Assembly (NCBI RefSeq): GCF_002288925.2
Contig: NW_022098001.1
Coordinates: 17,902,410-17,966,409, forward strand
DNA length: 64,000 nt
Direction: 5' to 3'
Origin: Delphinapterus leucas
Taxonomy: Eukaryota; Chordata; Mammalia; Artiodactyla; Monodontidae
Shown here: piece after piece, positions 37,086 through 48,529 of the stretch
Layout of the letters: each line of letters starts with the position of its first letter
Position numbering within the stretch: position 1 is the stretch's first letter
The notes under the pieces: generated by a model
The model's database searches: none
What the model was told of the DNA's origin: nothing
The model's input: only the letters and a program-made list of their open reading frames with translations
Translations under genes and position numbers: made by a program

Positions 37086-37446
37086 AAACATAATTTGTGA
37101 GGTCAGGTAACCTGGAGAAAAGTGAAACATGCTTTTATAATGCTCAAGAGGGCTTAACCCAGACCATAATGAACTTGCAAATATTCAAATGCCTGTGTAG
37201 CATATAATTTTTAAATTAATTTATAATTGAGTATGAATATTGAGCCATGAAGTAGTCATAAATTATAGTACTGAATGATGGTCTAGCCTGGTGCCCACAT
37301 AGCAGCCACAAAGGGTAACTGTTTCCATGATTACTAATTGTACTACATGTCCTGGAATGTGAGTCATTTGTAGCTACTGTGTATTGCAAATTCTAAGTCA
37401 AATAAAGCCAAAGATCTCGTCTAGGTTACATGGTTCTTAAGAGGTA
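37086..37446. other. No recognised feature
   Basis: Short spacer between the TA tract and the first MIR; nothing assignable. Confidence 0.5.
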
Positions 37447-37668
37447 GTTTAGATCTTAGACTTGGATTCCCACAGAACTGGGTTAGAATCCTGGTTTCAA
37501 ATTGGTTAAGTCATTTAATTTCTATGTATCCCCATTAGTGAAATGGGGACAAAAGTGCAACTGAGTTGTTGTAAGTATGAATGGAAAAATATATGTAAAA
37601 CACTTTAGCAGAGTGACTGGAAAATAATGCTTATTTGTAACAGTTATGATTACTCTTATTACTCCCTT
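37447..37668 (+). mobile_element. MIR SINE, sense
   Basis: The tRNA-related and CORE pattern of MIR is readable: GGGTTAGAATCCTGGTTTC, TTAAGTCATTTAATTTCTATG, AGTGAAATGGGGACAA and GTAAAACACTTTAGCAGAGTG. The copy is diverged, as expected for this mammal-wide fossil SINE. Confidence 0.8.
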
Positions 37669-37763
37669 TCTATGTCACACGTTGTATAACACATGGTGTA
37701 ACACAGTATGTTGTGTCACATATTTATTTTTGTGTAAAAATTTCTGACCTTAAGTACAAAGGT

Positions 37764-38040
37764 CAGAGCTACACAGCACTTGAGAGCTTGGAGTCTAGAG
37801 CAAAATCAGAATGTGGTTCAAATGTTGGCTCTGTCATTTACTGTGTGGTCTTGGGAAAGTTACTTAATTTTTCAGTGACCCAGTTTCATCAGTTATAAAA
37901 TGAGGATAAAACTTTATCTTACCTCATACAGTTTTATTATGAGAACTTATTGTGAGGATTAAATGTGTTTATGCATGTGAAGCTTTAGAGCGCTGCCTGG
38001 CAGAAGGTAAGAGCTTTATAAATATTACCTCTTAGTATTG
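37764..38040 (+). mobile_element. MIR SINE, sense, nearly complete
   Basis: Head (GAGAGCTTGGAGTCTAGAGC), CORE (GTGGTCTTGGGAAAGTTACT, TTATAAAATGAGGATAA) and 3' part (GCTTTAGAGCGCTGCCTGGC, TTTATAAATATTA) follow MIR order. It is the second MIR in the same orientation within 600 bp. Confidence 0.85.
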
Positions 38041-39934
38041 CATTATCTAAAATGTAATAACACAGGAAACAAAGAGAACACTTGGTCTACTATTCCAAAT
38101 AATTTCAGTGGATGTGAGTGGAGAAGTTGATCTAAATTTGACTCCTAAAGTACAAATAGCCCAGAAGAGAATTCCGTGGCCACTGCCACTGATCACTTCA
38201 GCTTGCTTACCCATTGATGAGTATATGTACTCAACTGAAATGTGTAATTGATTTTTCCTTCTTATGTATATATGATCTCACCTTGTGCCTAAATTATGCT
38301 CACTGTTGGGATTCAGACATCACTGGATATCTCTGGCTGACAGGAAGAAATTGCATTGGGGTAGTATTGTGAGTTGGACCTAGATGGTAAATAGAAGCCA
38401 AATCAAAAATGGCCTTGAGTATTAAGCTTATCTATCAAATGGGAAACTTGTTCTGTGTCTTTCATGTAGCGTTTCCTGTAATGGACATAAAGCCCTTTCT
38501 CCTATATCACGTGGAAAAGTAGAAGCTCAGGATTGGGTGAAACGAGCTCCTAATTCCAATCTGAGGCAGGAATCCTGTCAACATTCCTCTTGAGTGATTG
38601 TCCGTTCTCTGCTTGAACACCTCCTGTGACTGAGAACCATCACCTCTTGAGATATCACATTACGCCTTTTAGAAAGTAATTACTGTAACTAAAGTCAAAC
38701 ATGAAATATTGAGCAACCCATTTATCTCCCTTCTTCATCTCCAAAATCCAAGTAAAACAAGTAAAGAATTGCTTTTTTTAAAATTCCACAAGAGCAAAGA
38801 GCCAGGGATGTTAATTAAACTTTGGAAGCTGATTTGGCAGAATAGAGAAATGAGAAACTCAAGTCTGCAAGGCGGAAGACAAACCATGGAAAGGCTCAGG
38901 TACATCTGAAGTGTGATGTGGGGCTGAAAATGAGAACTTATTGAAAGGCTGTTTAAAAAGAGTCAGACACCCAGATTCTCTCCCTCACCTCATAAAGCCA
39001 GAGAACTGCCCTCCCTCTCACCCAGGCATATTGAATTCCTTTCTGAAGATGTTGAACCATAAAGATTGTCAACACCTGGACACCAGGCAGAGGGGATGGT
39101 GGAGGTGAAGCACCTTCTGAAAACAAGGGGATTAAGTGTGGTTCTGTATATTGAACACTGAGCCTCTCAAAGGGCCTTCCAGCACAGTAGTCACCACCCA
39201 ACTCCTTCCCCAATTTCATCTGTGGAAAGTTACCAGCCCAAGAGAAATATCTCTGATACTGATACTTAAGGATCTCCCTAAGTGATCACTCTCCCCAAAT
39301 AATCACCTTGTGGTAAGGTCTACCATTTGCCTAACCTCACGCACATCACAGAATTTAATTGCCTTGCTGTTGTGGATTCTGTAGTGTATTATCTAGATTC
39401 TCTCTTTAGGACTGAGGTGATGCTCCTAGTTGCTGGCTGTATCAGTGGCTTATGGATCATAGCTGATTTCCTCTTAGGAAATCACCCCAAATGAAGAGAG
39501 TTGCCTTGCCCAGAGGACTAGCCCAAATCCATTGATTTGTAGATGATTACAGTCTTTCCCGGAGCACATCCCAAATCCAACAATTTGTAGATGTGAGGCA
39601 AAGAGGTCTGGCCCTCTTGCCTCAATTCAGTCCATCTCTCATGTGTTATCCCAATACCAGAGCTTTCCTTGTGTTTGCCTGATAACTGATTGAAACCATA
39701 TTCCCACCCAATTTCTCTCTCTCCCCTTCAGGTGTTGATCCCAAGAAAATCCTGAGTAAACCTGCTGCACAATCTATTTTCCAGGGAACCTAATCTAACA
39801 GACTCACTCTAGAATATGAAAGGATGTCCCAGCCTTTAGTTTTTAGGAGAGACTCTAACATGAAACACTGAGTACAAATCAATGCACAGTGAGGAGGAAA
39901 AAAAGGAACTTGAAGGAGAAAGGCAATACAGAGA
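38041..39934. other. Mostly unassigned; imperfect direct repeat at 39523-39594
   Basis: No gene is seen. From 39200 to 39820 the sequence looks like an old repeat but I cannot name it. It contains two similar stretches, AAATCCATTGATTTGTAGAT and AAATCCAACAATTTGTAGAT, about 50 bp apart. Confidence 0.4.
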
Positions 39935-41330
39935 ATATTAATACTAAATTATTCTCAAAGAGATAATACTTCATTCATAAAATGAAAAGCAGGTTGCCCT
40001 AAGAACAGAACTTTCAGAGAACAAAGACAAGCTCTTGAGAATTAAAAATACAGTAACAGAAATAAAAATTTTGATAGACTGAAAGATAGAATCGTGGAAC
40101 TCTTCAGAATATAGAACAAAATACAGAGAGATGGAGAATAAGAAAGACAGCATGAGAAACTTCGATCTGGGAGGCACAACATTTTACTAGAAAAGTAATT
40201 TTAAAAATAGAAAAGTTCTTTAAAAAACTAATAGAGAACATGAGAAAATCTCTCAGAACTGAAGGCCAAGAGTTTCTAAAGTATCCACACAATCAATAAA
40301 AAATTCCACATTAATGCAAATCGCTGAGAAATTTCAGACTAGAAAGTATAAAGAGAATTTACTGAAAACTTTCCAGAAGGAGAATAAACAAATAAATGCA
40401 ACATATATGCAAAGGATAGTCTTCGGCTTCTTACCAACAATCCTGAAAGTTAGAAAACAATGATGAAACCCATGTCTTTAAAATTTGAGGGAGTGTAATT
40501 TCCAATCCAGAATTCTAGGCCCAGGAATACCCTGGATCAAATTTAGGAAAGAATAGGGACATTTTCAGCTGGTCAAGTTTCAAAAATTTTATTTATTATA
40601 CATGAGGAAGCTTACTGGAAAAAATGTTCCATTAAAATAGGGAAATAGAACAAGAAAGAGGAAACTGTAAAATTCGGGAAATAGGTAAAGGGTATTGAAA
40701 TGACCACAGGTGCATCAAGATAGGAGCCAGTGAGCTGAAGACCCCAAAGAGAATTTTGCTAAGAGAAAAGGGCACTGAAAGATTGACCAACATATTTTAC
40801 TGCATTGATTGAAGCCTTGCATCTCTGATGGAGAGTTTGAGGATGAATTAATAAAAGCACCCAGGAGAAATAGCAAAAATAGGATAATCATTAATTCTAA
40901 GGAAAACAAAACATTGTATAAGACAGAAAATATCATCTTAATACTTTATGTGACTCAATCATGAGCTATTTATATAAAGTACATTCTGAATATTGATTTA
41001 ACCAGAAACAGTTATTTAACTAGCTGAGAGAAGGGGAGAAGAGGGACAAGGTGATAGAGAAATAAATTCCCATTTTCTATAGTAGAAGTCATTAGATTTA
41101 ATGTTTTTAAAGCAGAATATGCATGATATTTAGAAAAGAGAAGGAAATACTGGAAACATAAGTGAAAATAGTCCCTAAAGGTTGCTCTGGGAGCATAGAT
41201 TATGGTGGGAAGAGAGAAGATAACTGTTGTTTTAAATTACATGCTTTGCAGTGTTATTTGTCTCTGTAAACTGTGTGTGTATGAATTACTTTGATAAACA
41301 TTTTTAAAAAAATAAACATTTAAAATAAAA
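39935..41330 (+). mobile_element. HAL1 / old L1M-like element, sense
   Basis: ORF1-type text of HAL1 or old L1M can be followed: ACTGAAAGATAGAATCGTGG, CTCAGAACTGAAGGCCAAGA, GGCTTCTTACCAACAATCC, AATTTCCAATCCAGAATTCT. It ends in an A-rich region near 41300-41330. The coding frame is lost and the boundaries are approximate. Confidence 0.55.
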
Positions 41331-42355
41331 TTTCTTTCTTGTTCTGACCTAATATCTGTCTCTCTACCTTCTGGTCCTAATTACACTCTCTGTGACTCAA
41401 CATATAAAAAAATTAAGACTTTCTCTTCACCATGACTATCCTTCAAGTACTTTAAACCAGAGCTCTTATTCTTCCTTCAGTTTGCATTTATAAGGGCTAA
41501 AATCTCCTGTTTCATTCAACCGCACTTTATGTGAAACCATTTGCTTCCCTGACTTGATTGCTTTTCTCTGTACTCAATGGAGAGGTATCTGGAGCTGAGG
41601 AAGACACTCTGGAGATAAGTCTGGCTAATTTACAGCAACATTATCACTTCTTTCATTCTGTACATTATAATCCATTAAAGGCAACAAAGATCACATTAAC
41701 TATCTTAGAATCCAAAACACATTAATGCTTCATAGTGAAATCTTAAAGTCTCTTCTGCACATATTATTTTTAAGTCACCTATCCTACGGGTAGAATTTGC
41801 TGTGTAGATCTTTCTTTTTTTTGTCTTGGTAGAGAGCCTTATATTTACCTCTGTTAATGTGTGACTTATTAAAGTCACCTTATCGTCAAACTGAAAAGAA
41901 AATATATTTGGCTCTTGATCTATTCATAGACGATATTAGCTATCTCTTCCAAATTTGTGTCACATATATGTGATAGCTGTACTTTCAATTCAGGTCTTGA
42001 GTAAAAATGGCAAACACCACCAAACCTAGCAAGACAGAGCCCTTCAGCCACTGCAACACGTGTTTCAGGTTCCCAACCATCTGTTAGTCAGCTTTAAGTT
42101 ACAACTTGTTCAACTGTTACAATATCATCGAATCTGGCCCAGAGCCAGATAGACCAAGTAGGTAACAGTCCTATATTTTAGCCATTTTATTATCCCAGTC
42201 ATTAAAAAGATAAATTAATATAATTAAATGTATTACTCTTTATTCTGATACAAATTATTATGAAACAAATACAAGCAGCTACTATCATTCCTACTTCATT
42301 AGCTATTCAGACACTGAGCCGTCATTTGGCTTGTCTGTTATAGTGACAGACCTGG
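41331..42355. other. No recognised feature
   Basis: No gene or repeat family recognised. Confidence 0.5.
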
Positions 42356-42366
42356 ATACAAGTTTT

Positions 42367-42568
42367 TTTTCTTTTGCGGTACGCGGGCCTCTCACTGCTG
42401 TGTCCTCTCCCGTTGCAGAGCACAGGCTCCAGACGCGCAGTCTCAGCGGCCATGGCTCACGGGCCCAGCCGCTCCGCAGCATGTGGGATCTTCCTGAACC
42501 CGGGCATGAACCCGTGTACCCTGCATCGGCAGGCGGACTCTCAACCACTGCGCCACCAGGGAAGCCCT
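42367..42568 (-). mobile_element. CHR-2 type SINE, antisense
   Basis: The plus strand reads a T-tract, GCGGTACGCGGGCCTCTCAC and the reverse CHR-2 body to CCACCAGGGAAGCCC. Target duplication ATACAAGTTTT is at 42356-42366 and 42571-42581. Confidence 0.95.
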
Positions 42569-42581
42569 GAATACAAGTTTT

Positions 42582-43410
42582 GATTTTGGCTCCTGACTTC
42601 AAGCCCTATTCTTTAGAAGTGTCTTGGAATATATTATTATTGCTGTTGTTGCTGTTGTTATCTTAATGTGAGTTTGTAAGCCAAAGATTTTTATCTTCAT
42701 TTTCATACCCTGAAATCCCACGTGGATATAGCATAGCTCAGTCCTGGAGGTCTTGCCATAGATATTTACATTTTAACGTGCAAACCCTGGCCTCCCCAGG
42801 CCCAGCTATTCCCATCGCTTTCTGACAACTGACTGAAGGTACAGCTTTAAGCCTTTAGATGTTCCTAGGCAAAGAGTCTGTACTTTGACATTTGCATTTA
42901 TCTCATTATGTTTGACTGGCATATTGAGATCCATAAGCTTGTGGTTAATATACTGTCAAGGATTCTTAATTAAGCTGGTTGTACAAAAAAGGCATCAGAG
43001 TCTCTTGAGAAATGTATAATCTTTGCCAGTCATTCACTATGAATTTGCCTTGTTGCCCTGGTGGTATAACAGTAGCACTACAGGGAAGATTGGAGGCTTG
43101 ACATGACAACCAAAGGCTTGTAACCTGGTTCTGCCATTTGAGTTGGGAGGCAAGGAAAACTGTCATGATAGAGAGGGGAGACATGCAGAATACCTAAGTT
43201 CATATTCCCTATGGACAAATGAAACAGAAAAAAAAAATATATCACAGGCAAAGCTGCCAGTAGTCATACTCCAGGGAATTAGTGAACATTAACATGTTTA
43301 CTTTTTACTTACTTTTTCCTACTAGCCTTTTCATGAAATCAGGGAAGCTGAGGCAAAAAACAAATCTCTACTGAATCAAAGCCACATATATATGGCTGTG
43401 TACTGTAAGG
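42582..43410. other. No recognised feature
   Basis: No gene or repeat family recognised. A short GTTGTTGCT run lies near 42640-42660. Confidence 0.5.
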
Positions 43411-43813
43411 CAGTGGGTCTTAAAGTTTGCTGCAGGGACAAGCAGGACCAGTATCAGCTGGCAATTTAGAAATGCAAATTCTTGGGCTTTCCTGGTGGCG
43501 CAGTGGTTGAGAGTCCGCCTGCCGATGCAGGGGACACGGGTTCGTGCCCCGGTCCGGGAGGATCCCACATGCCATGGAGCAGCTGGGCCCGTGAGCCATG
43601 GCTGCTGGGCCTGTCCGTCCGGGGGTTTGGCTCTGAAATGGGAGAGGCCACAACAGTGAGAGGCCCGCGTACCGAAAAAAAAAAAAAAAAAAGCAAATTC
43701 TCAAGTCCCACTCCAGGGCTATTTAATCAAAAACTTTAAGGGGAGGGCCCAGGAATGGGTGTTTTAACAAGTCACACAGGTCACTCTGAAGCACTTCAGT
43801 TTGAGAACCACTG
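43411..43813 (+). mobile_element. MER5A-type hAT MITE split by a SINE
   Basis: The left end CAGTGGGTCTTAAAGTTTGC and right end AGTTTGAGAACCACTG are the inverted termini of MER5A, a non-autonomous hAT (Charlie-group) element. Internal text AGAAATGCAAATTCT (43470-43482) continues after the SINE with TCAAGTCCCACTCCAGGGC, exactly as in an unbroken MER5A. The SINE at 43483-43692 is therefore younger. Confidence 0.88.
43483..43692 (+). mobile_element. CHR-2 type SINE inside MER5A
   Basis: The Pol III promoter is well kept: A-box TGGCGCAGTGG at 43496-43506 and B-box-like GGTTCGTGCCCC at 43539-43550. The A-tail is about 17 bases. Target duplication GCAAATTCT is at 43474-43482 and 43693-43701. Confidence 0.96.
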
Positions 43814-46106
43814 GTATAAAGGAACCACTCAAATTTTCCAAGGTGGGAACCTCTCAAAAGAGATGATAGAGTGATTCTGAGCAAGGCAAGGACAGCTCAT
43901 GGAAAACTCTAGGCTGAGTATACTCACTTTTTCCCCTGCCTGCTTGGCTGTCATTGAATTAGCATCCCCTGTGTGGCAAAAGCCACAGGGACCACAGTGT
44001 CCATCAGTTGTGCTTAGGGGTTTCCTTTAGGAAGCAGCATTCCTATAGAAGAGGCATGATGCTTTTCTCCCCATGATCCATTACCTGCCAAAGTAACTTC
44101 CACCTTTGCCTTCTGTCTTCTTTGCCCTACCTCATGATCATGAGCCTTGTGAGAAAATTAATTTTGTTGACTTTGGACATTTGCATTCATGTCATTCACA
44201 CCTCCCCTCCCCTTCCTGTTCAGGATTCCTCCAGGCATCCCCTTTATGGCCTGACCAGCAGGATGCTGTGGTTTAAATATAGGTCATGCAACGCATAGTG
44301 CACCACTGGGCTCTAGGCTGCTCTGCTTTCCTTATACCCTGTTTATTTCTAATGATCCCATTCTCAATTTTGTTCCAAACCCCTAGATAATGCTTCCCTG
44401 GCACACGATGGTTGAGACGTCTCAGCTCTGCTATGCCCACTGAGAATCTGTTAAATACAGAGAATGAGTATTGGGCTTTAGTCCAAGAAGGGTTTGGTGA
44501 CATTTCCCTTAATTGTCATATATACCAAATATCCCTATGGCATGCACCCTTGAACAGCAACTGTCTACTAGGAGGCATATGAGGGTACATGCTGAAACAA
44601 ATGCGTTTAAATCTTTTCGACTGTGGATTCCTAAGTTGTTTTCCTTTGGCTATTCACTCACTGCGCCTAACCTTTGCCAAACAACTGCAGAGCTATGATC
44701 TGGCCACAGGTTTTATTTGTTGCCTTTAGTCATTTTCAATTTCTTAGCAGAAGCAAATATGAGAGTAAAAGTCAATGGAAAGCAGGTTTAGGTAAGCTCC
44801 ATTCTGTCCATACATATTGCCAAGAATCCCTGCATGTACTTGAGGCAAGGAGGTAGTTTCTGCTTGGGTTTGGAACACCATAAATCAACTAACTATGGTT
44901 CAACCACCCCCAAGACCACTGACATGTCTCCCTCCCAATATTTATTGCCACAGGTAAGAACTTACAAATGCCAGCATAAGTATGCTGCCTGCACCTGGCA
45001 AATTATTTCTGGTTTGTCAGGAAATCCAGGGGCTGCTTTTGTTTGATGTTAGCATGGTTCAGTTATTGTTCCAGTGCCGTTTGAATAACAATCATTTCAC
45101 AGCAACAGAAAAGGTGGGAATCACCAGGAGAACCTCCAGACCTCATATTGTATAATCCTTTTCTCCATAAATGCTCACTGACAAGCCTCTCTTCATATGT
45201 GCCAGCATTTAAAGATTTCAAAGACAGAGGTGACCAGTGAGTTGTTTTCATAGCTAACAGGTATAGTTAGTTGAGTTGTCATTTTACATGGGTGAGAAAA
45301 TGATGTGTTTGATGAGCATTTCGTGAGCATCTAGTATGTGTCAGCCACTGTGCTGGGGACAGTGGACACTGACCCTGCCTTCAGGAAGCTGACATCCTTT
45401 GGCACCATTTAGGAGTCCAAGTGGCTTTCTCCCTGCTTGTTTACCAACACACGTGTACCCCTTGATGTCTGAGTGGTTCTTAGCTGTTCTCTGTCGCACT
45501 GAGCTCTGTGGGATGGAGTTAGTTATATTGTCATTGTAGCATAGCTAGTGACAAGGTCATAGGGGATATGACCCAAGGCTGGCCATTCCAATATGGTCAC
45601 ATGATTCTCCTAGAGCCAGCCATAGTATTTCCTAAGGCTTTTTACTTGAACTAACAAGGAGTCTAGGAAGATGTACAAGAAGCCATTCTGACGGCCACAA
45701 GGAGAGCCCCTGCCTGCAGAATGAAATCAAGTAGAGAGACAAGCAAAACAGTAAAAGAGAACCCTAATGATAATCTCTGATTTCCAGGTTGTAGCTATAT
45801 CTGAAGTTGGCTTTGTTCCTAGAATTCTAAGTTTCATGAGACAGTAATTACTATTTAGCTCAAACTGGCTGTAGATTTTTTTGATACTTTCAAACCAAAA
45901 ACACTGAAAAAACAAAACCTATTTGAACATACAACTCCAAACTATCCCACAGAGCTATAGGATATACAAAATCTAAGGCCAAGTCTGAGCCACATTGACT
46001 AGAATGAGGTTCGGAGGACTGGTGGAAGAATTTATCAGTTTGATCAGAACTACATATCTAAAGAATGGAACCAATTCTCAGGTTAAATAAATTGAAAGGG
46101 CATTTA
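43814..46106. other. Mostly unassigned; ancient-repeat-like segment at 45315-45410
   Basis: No gene is recognised. The segment 45315-45410 has the text of a mammal-wide ancient repeat (CATCTAGTATGTGTCAGCCA and CTGTGCTGGGGACAG), but I cannot assign its family. The rest shows nothing I can support. Confidence 0.4.
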
Positions 46107-46119
46107 GAAATGTATTCAT

Positions 46120-46334
46120 GGGGCTTCCCTGGTGGCACAGTGGTTGAGAGCCCGCCTGCCAATGCGGGGGACATGGGTTCGTGCCCCGGTCTGGGAAGAC
46201 CCCACATGCCGTGGAGCGGCTGGGCCTGTGAGCCATGGCCGCTGAGCCTGCGCGTCCGGAGCCTGTGCTGCACAACGGGAGAGGCCACAACAGTGAGAGG
46301 CCCGCGTACAGCAAAAAAAAAAAAAAGAAAGAAA
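46120..46334 (+). mobile_element. CHR-2 type SINE
   Basis: Standard CHR-2 head and body with an A-tail that turns into AAAG repeats (46313-46334). Target duplication GAAATGTATTCAT is at 46107-46119 and 46335-46347. It lies tail to tail with the next SINE. Confidence 0.95.
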
Positions 46335-46355
46335 GAAATGTATTCATTAGTTCTT

Positions 46356-46756
46356 TTCTTAAAAAAGATTTATTTATTAATTTATTTATTTAATTAATTT
46401 TGGCTGCCTCACATCTTAGTTGCATCATGCAGGATCTTCACTGAGGCATGCGGGATCTTTCCTTGTGGCGTACGGGCTTCTCTCTAGTTGTGGTGTACGG
46501 GTTTTCTCTTTAGTTGTGGCGTGCAGGCTCCAGGATATGTGGGCTCTGTAGTTGTGGCACACGGATTCCACAGTGTGTTGGCTCTGTAGTTTGCGGCACA
46601 CAGCCTCTCTAGTTGAGGCATGAGAGCTCAGCAGTTGTGGCACGTGGGCTTACTTGCCCTGCAGCATGTGGGATCTTAATTCCCTGACCAGGGATCGAAT
46701 CCGCGTCCCTGCATTGTAAGGTGGATTCTTTACCACTGGACGACCAGAGAAGCCCC
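46356..46756 (-). mobile_element. CHR-1-like SINE, long form, antisense
   Basis: Read on the minus strand, the tRNA-like head lies near 46700-46756. Next comes a body with several GTGCCACAACTA-type repeats, then an AATAAATAAA tail at the plus-strand left. At 401 bp it is the longest SINE here. Target duplication TATTCATTAGTTCTT (46341-46355) recurs as TATTCATTAATTCTT (46757-46771). Confidence 0.92.
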
Positions 46757-46771
46757 TATTCATTAATTCTT

Positions 46772-47529
46772 ACACACTATGTGCTTTTTTTCCTATAAAT
46801 ATGAAATAAGAAAGCTCCAACTCATATCCCATGTCATGATAGTCACTGAAGAGGGAAGAATACAATGAGTAGAAAACATGGCCCTTGTTTCAAAGAGTTA
46901 CTAACCTAGTTTGACAAAATTGATACATGCATATTTCCTGTTGCTTAACTAAAACCTAAAAGAAAAGTGATCAAAGTAGCTCACTTCTATAGCCTGTTCT
47001 ACTAGGACTTTTTAGAATATATGTTATGTATAGGACTACATAGGATCAACACATTTTCCCCAGTTAGACTCCAGCTGATGCTAGGATGCATTCTATGAAG
47101 GTACGTAATATGTAATATATGAGGTAATAGAAATAACACTGAACTGAGAGCCAGGAGACCTCCTGTAGATGAGTTGTTAGCCCCAAGTTGTCACGTAACT
47201 TAGGCTTATCATTTAACTGAGTTCTAGTTTATTCATCTATTCAACAAGCAATTTAAACTTCAAAGGCTCTAGCACTAAAAGTCAGAGATTCATTATTCAA
47301 AATATAACACCTCAGAATAAGGAATTAGAGTTGTCCCTTAAGACTATTGTTTCTTCAGTTACTCAGCCCATGTCACCACTTTAGTGAATCCCCTGAGCTC
47401 TCTAGACAGAGATATAACACATCTAAATATTCAAGATGGTTGAAAATAAAGAATGGAAAGATATGTTAGGCAAACAATAACAATAAGCTTGTATAGGTAC
47501 ATTAAGAACATTATTAAACATATCATAAT
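46772..47529. other. No recognised feature
   Basis: No gene or repeat family recognised. Confidence 0.5.
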
Positions 47530-47865
47530 TTAACAAATTGTTATAAAGTGCACACCTTGTACCCACCACACAGATCAAGAAAGGGAGGATTATTGACAGG
47601 ACTGGCCCCCACCTGAAACCACTGTGCGTGTCTTACTAAGCACAATGCTTTCCTTCCCTCCTTGAGATACAACAGTAACTTTATGGCAAGAATGTTCTTG
47701 CTATACATTATATTTTTACCATCATTGTTTTTCAACTCTATGTGAAACAGAATCATAGTATATACATTTCTTTGTGATTTGCTCCTTTAAAGTAACATTA
47801 TATTTGTTGCAGCCAGCTGCAATTTGTTCACTTTCATTATCGTATAATATTCCATGTGTGCCAAT
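47530..47865 (-). mobile_element. Old L1M 3'-end fragment, antisense
   Basis: The plus strand follows the reverse of an old L1M 3' region: CATTGTTTTTCAACTCTATG, AGAATCATAGTATATAC, TTTGTGATTTGCTCCTTT and TCGTATAATATTCCATG. It is very diverged. Confidence 0.55.
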
Positions 47866-48529
47866 TATTGATTTATTTTTTTCTCTTACCCTTCCTTGCC
47901 TTAGCTTTGTGATACTGGAGCTAAATCTTGCACATATTTCTTTTCTGCCAACTCACACAATATTGAGATTTGTTAGTAGAGCACGCTGGAGAGGATCTAT
48001 AGGAAGAAGAGGCTTTATCTTCCTGGTCCTAGTGTGTTTTCTTCTTGTTTTTGTGGTTCATAGCTGCCAGCTTCATCGGGGACACCTGGTGACACTCATG
48101 TCATGCATTTCAGTGACACCTCAGTGGATGACTGTTCAGGGAGTTTCACAGCACCCCTGCAGGCAGGTTCCTAGTGAGTTGCACTGGCATCCCAGTTCAT
48201 GGTTTCCTGTATACCAACCCTGGCCTGTTGCACCTCAGCAAATTTCTCTGACATGCAGTAGGACACAGCCTCACCCTCCCCTTGAGGTGTGAACCTCATC
48301 CTTGTAGGGACCCTTCTTCAAGCTTCTTCCTTCCTTGGGTACTTTCTCTCAGCTCTAGGCTATCCCTGTATCTGCTTTTTCTATATTGGTTAGAATTCTC
48401 TTTCCCTCTCTTAGTAGTTTATCCTCTGCTATTAATTATCTCTTTTATTAGATTTTGAAATTAGTGATATGGTTTCTGTCTCCTGCCTGGACTCTGACTG
48501 ATATATTTCATACATGCAAATATTTCTTA
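47866..48529. other. Unassigned
   Basis: It contains the tail of a 172-codon open stretch (47774-48292) with no recognisable domain. The sequence has an old-repeat texture, but I cannot name a family. Confidence 0.4.

Noticed and set aside
43483..43550. tRNA-like promoter elements that might suggest a tRNA gene
   Set aside because: A and B boxes are present, but no cloverleaf with anticodon arm and acceptor stem pairs. They are SINE heads of tRNA origin.
47774..48292. 172-codon open stretch on the plus strand
   Set aside because: The hydrophobic start is T-rich antisense old LINE sequence and the rest shows no domain, splice sites or codon pattern. It is likely chance.
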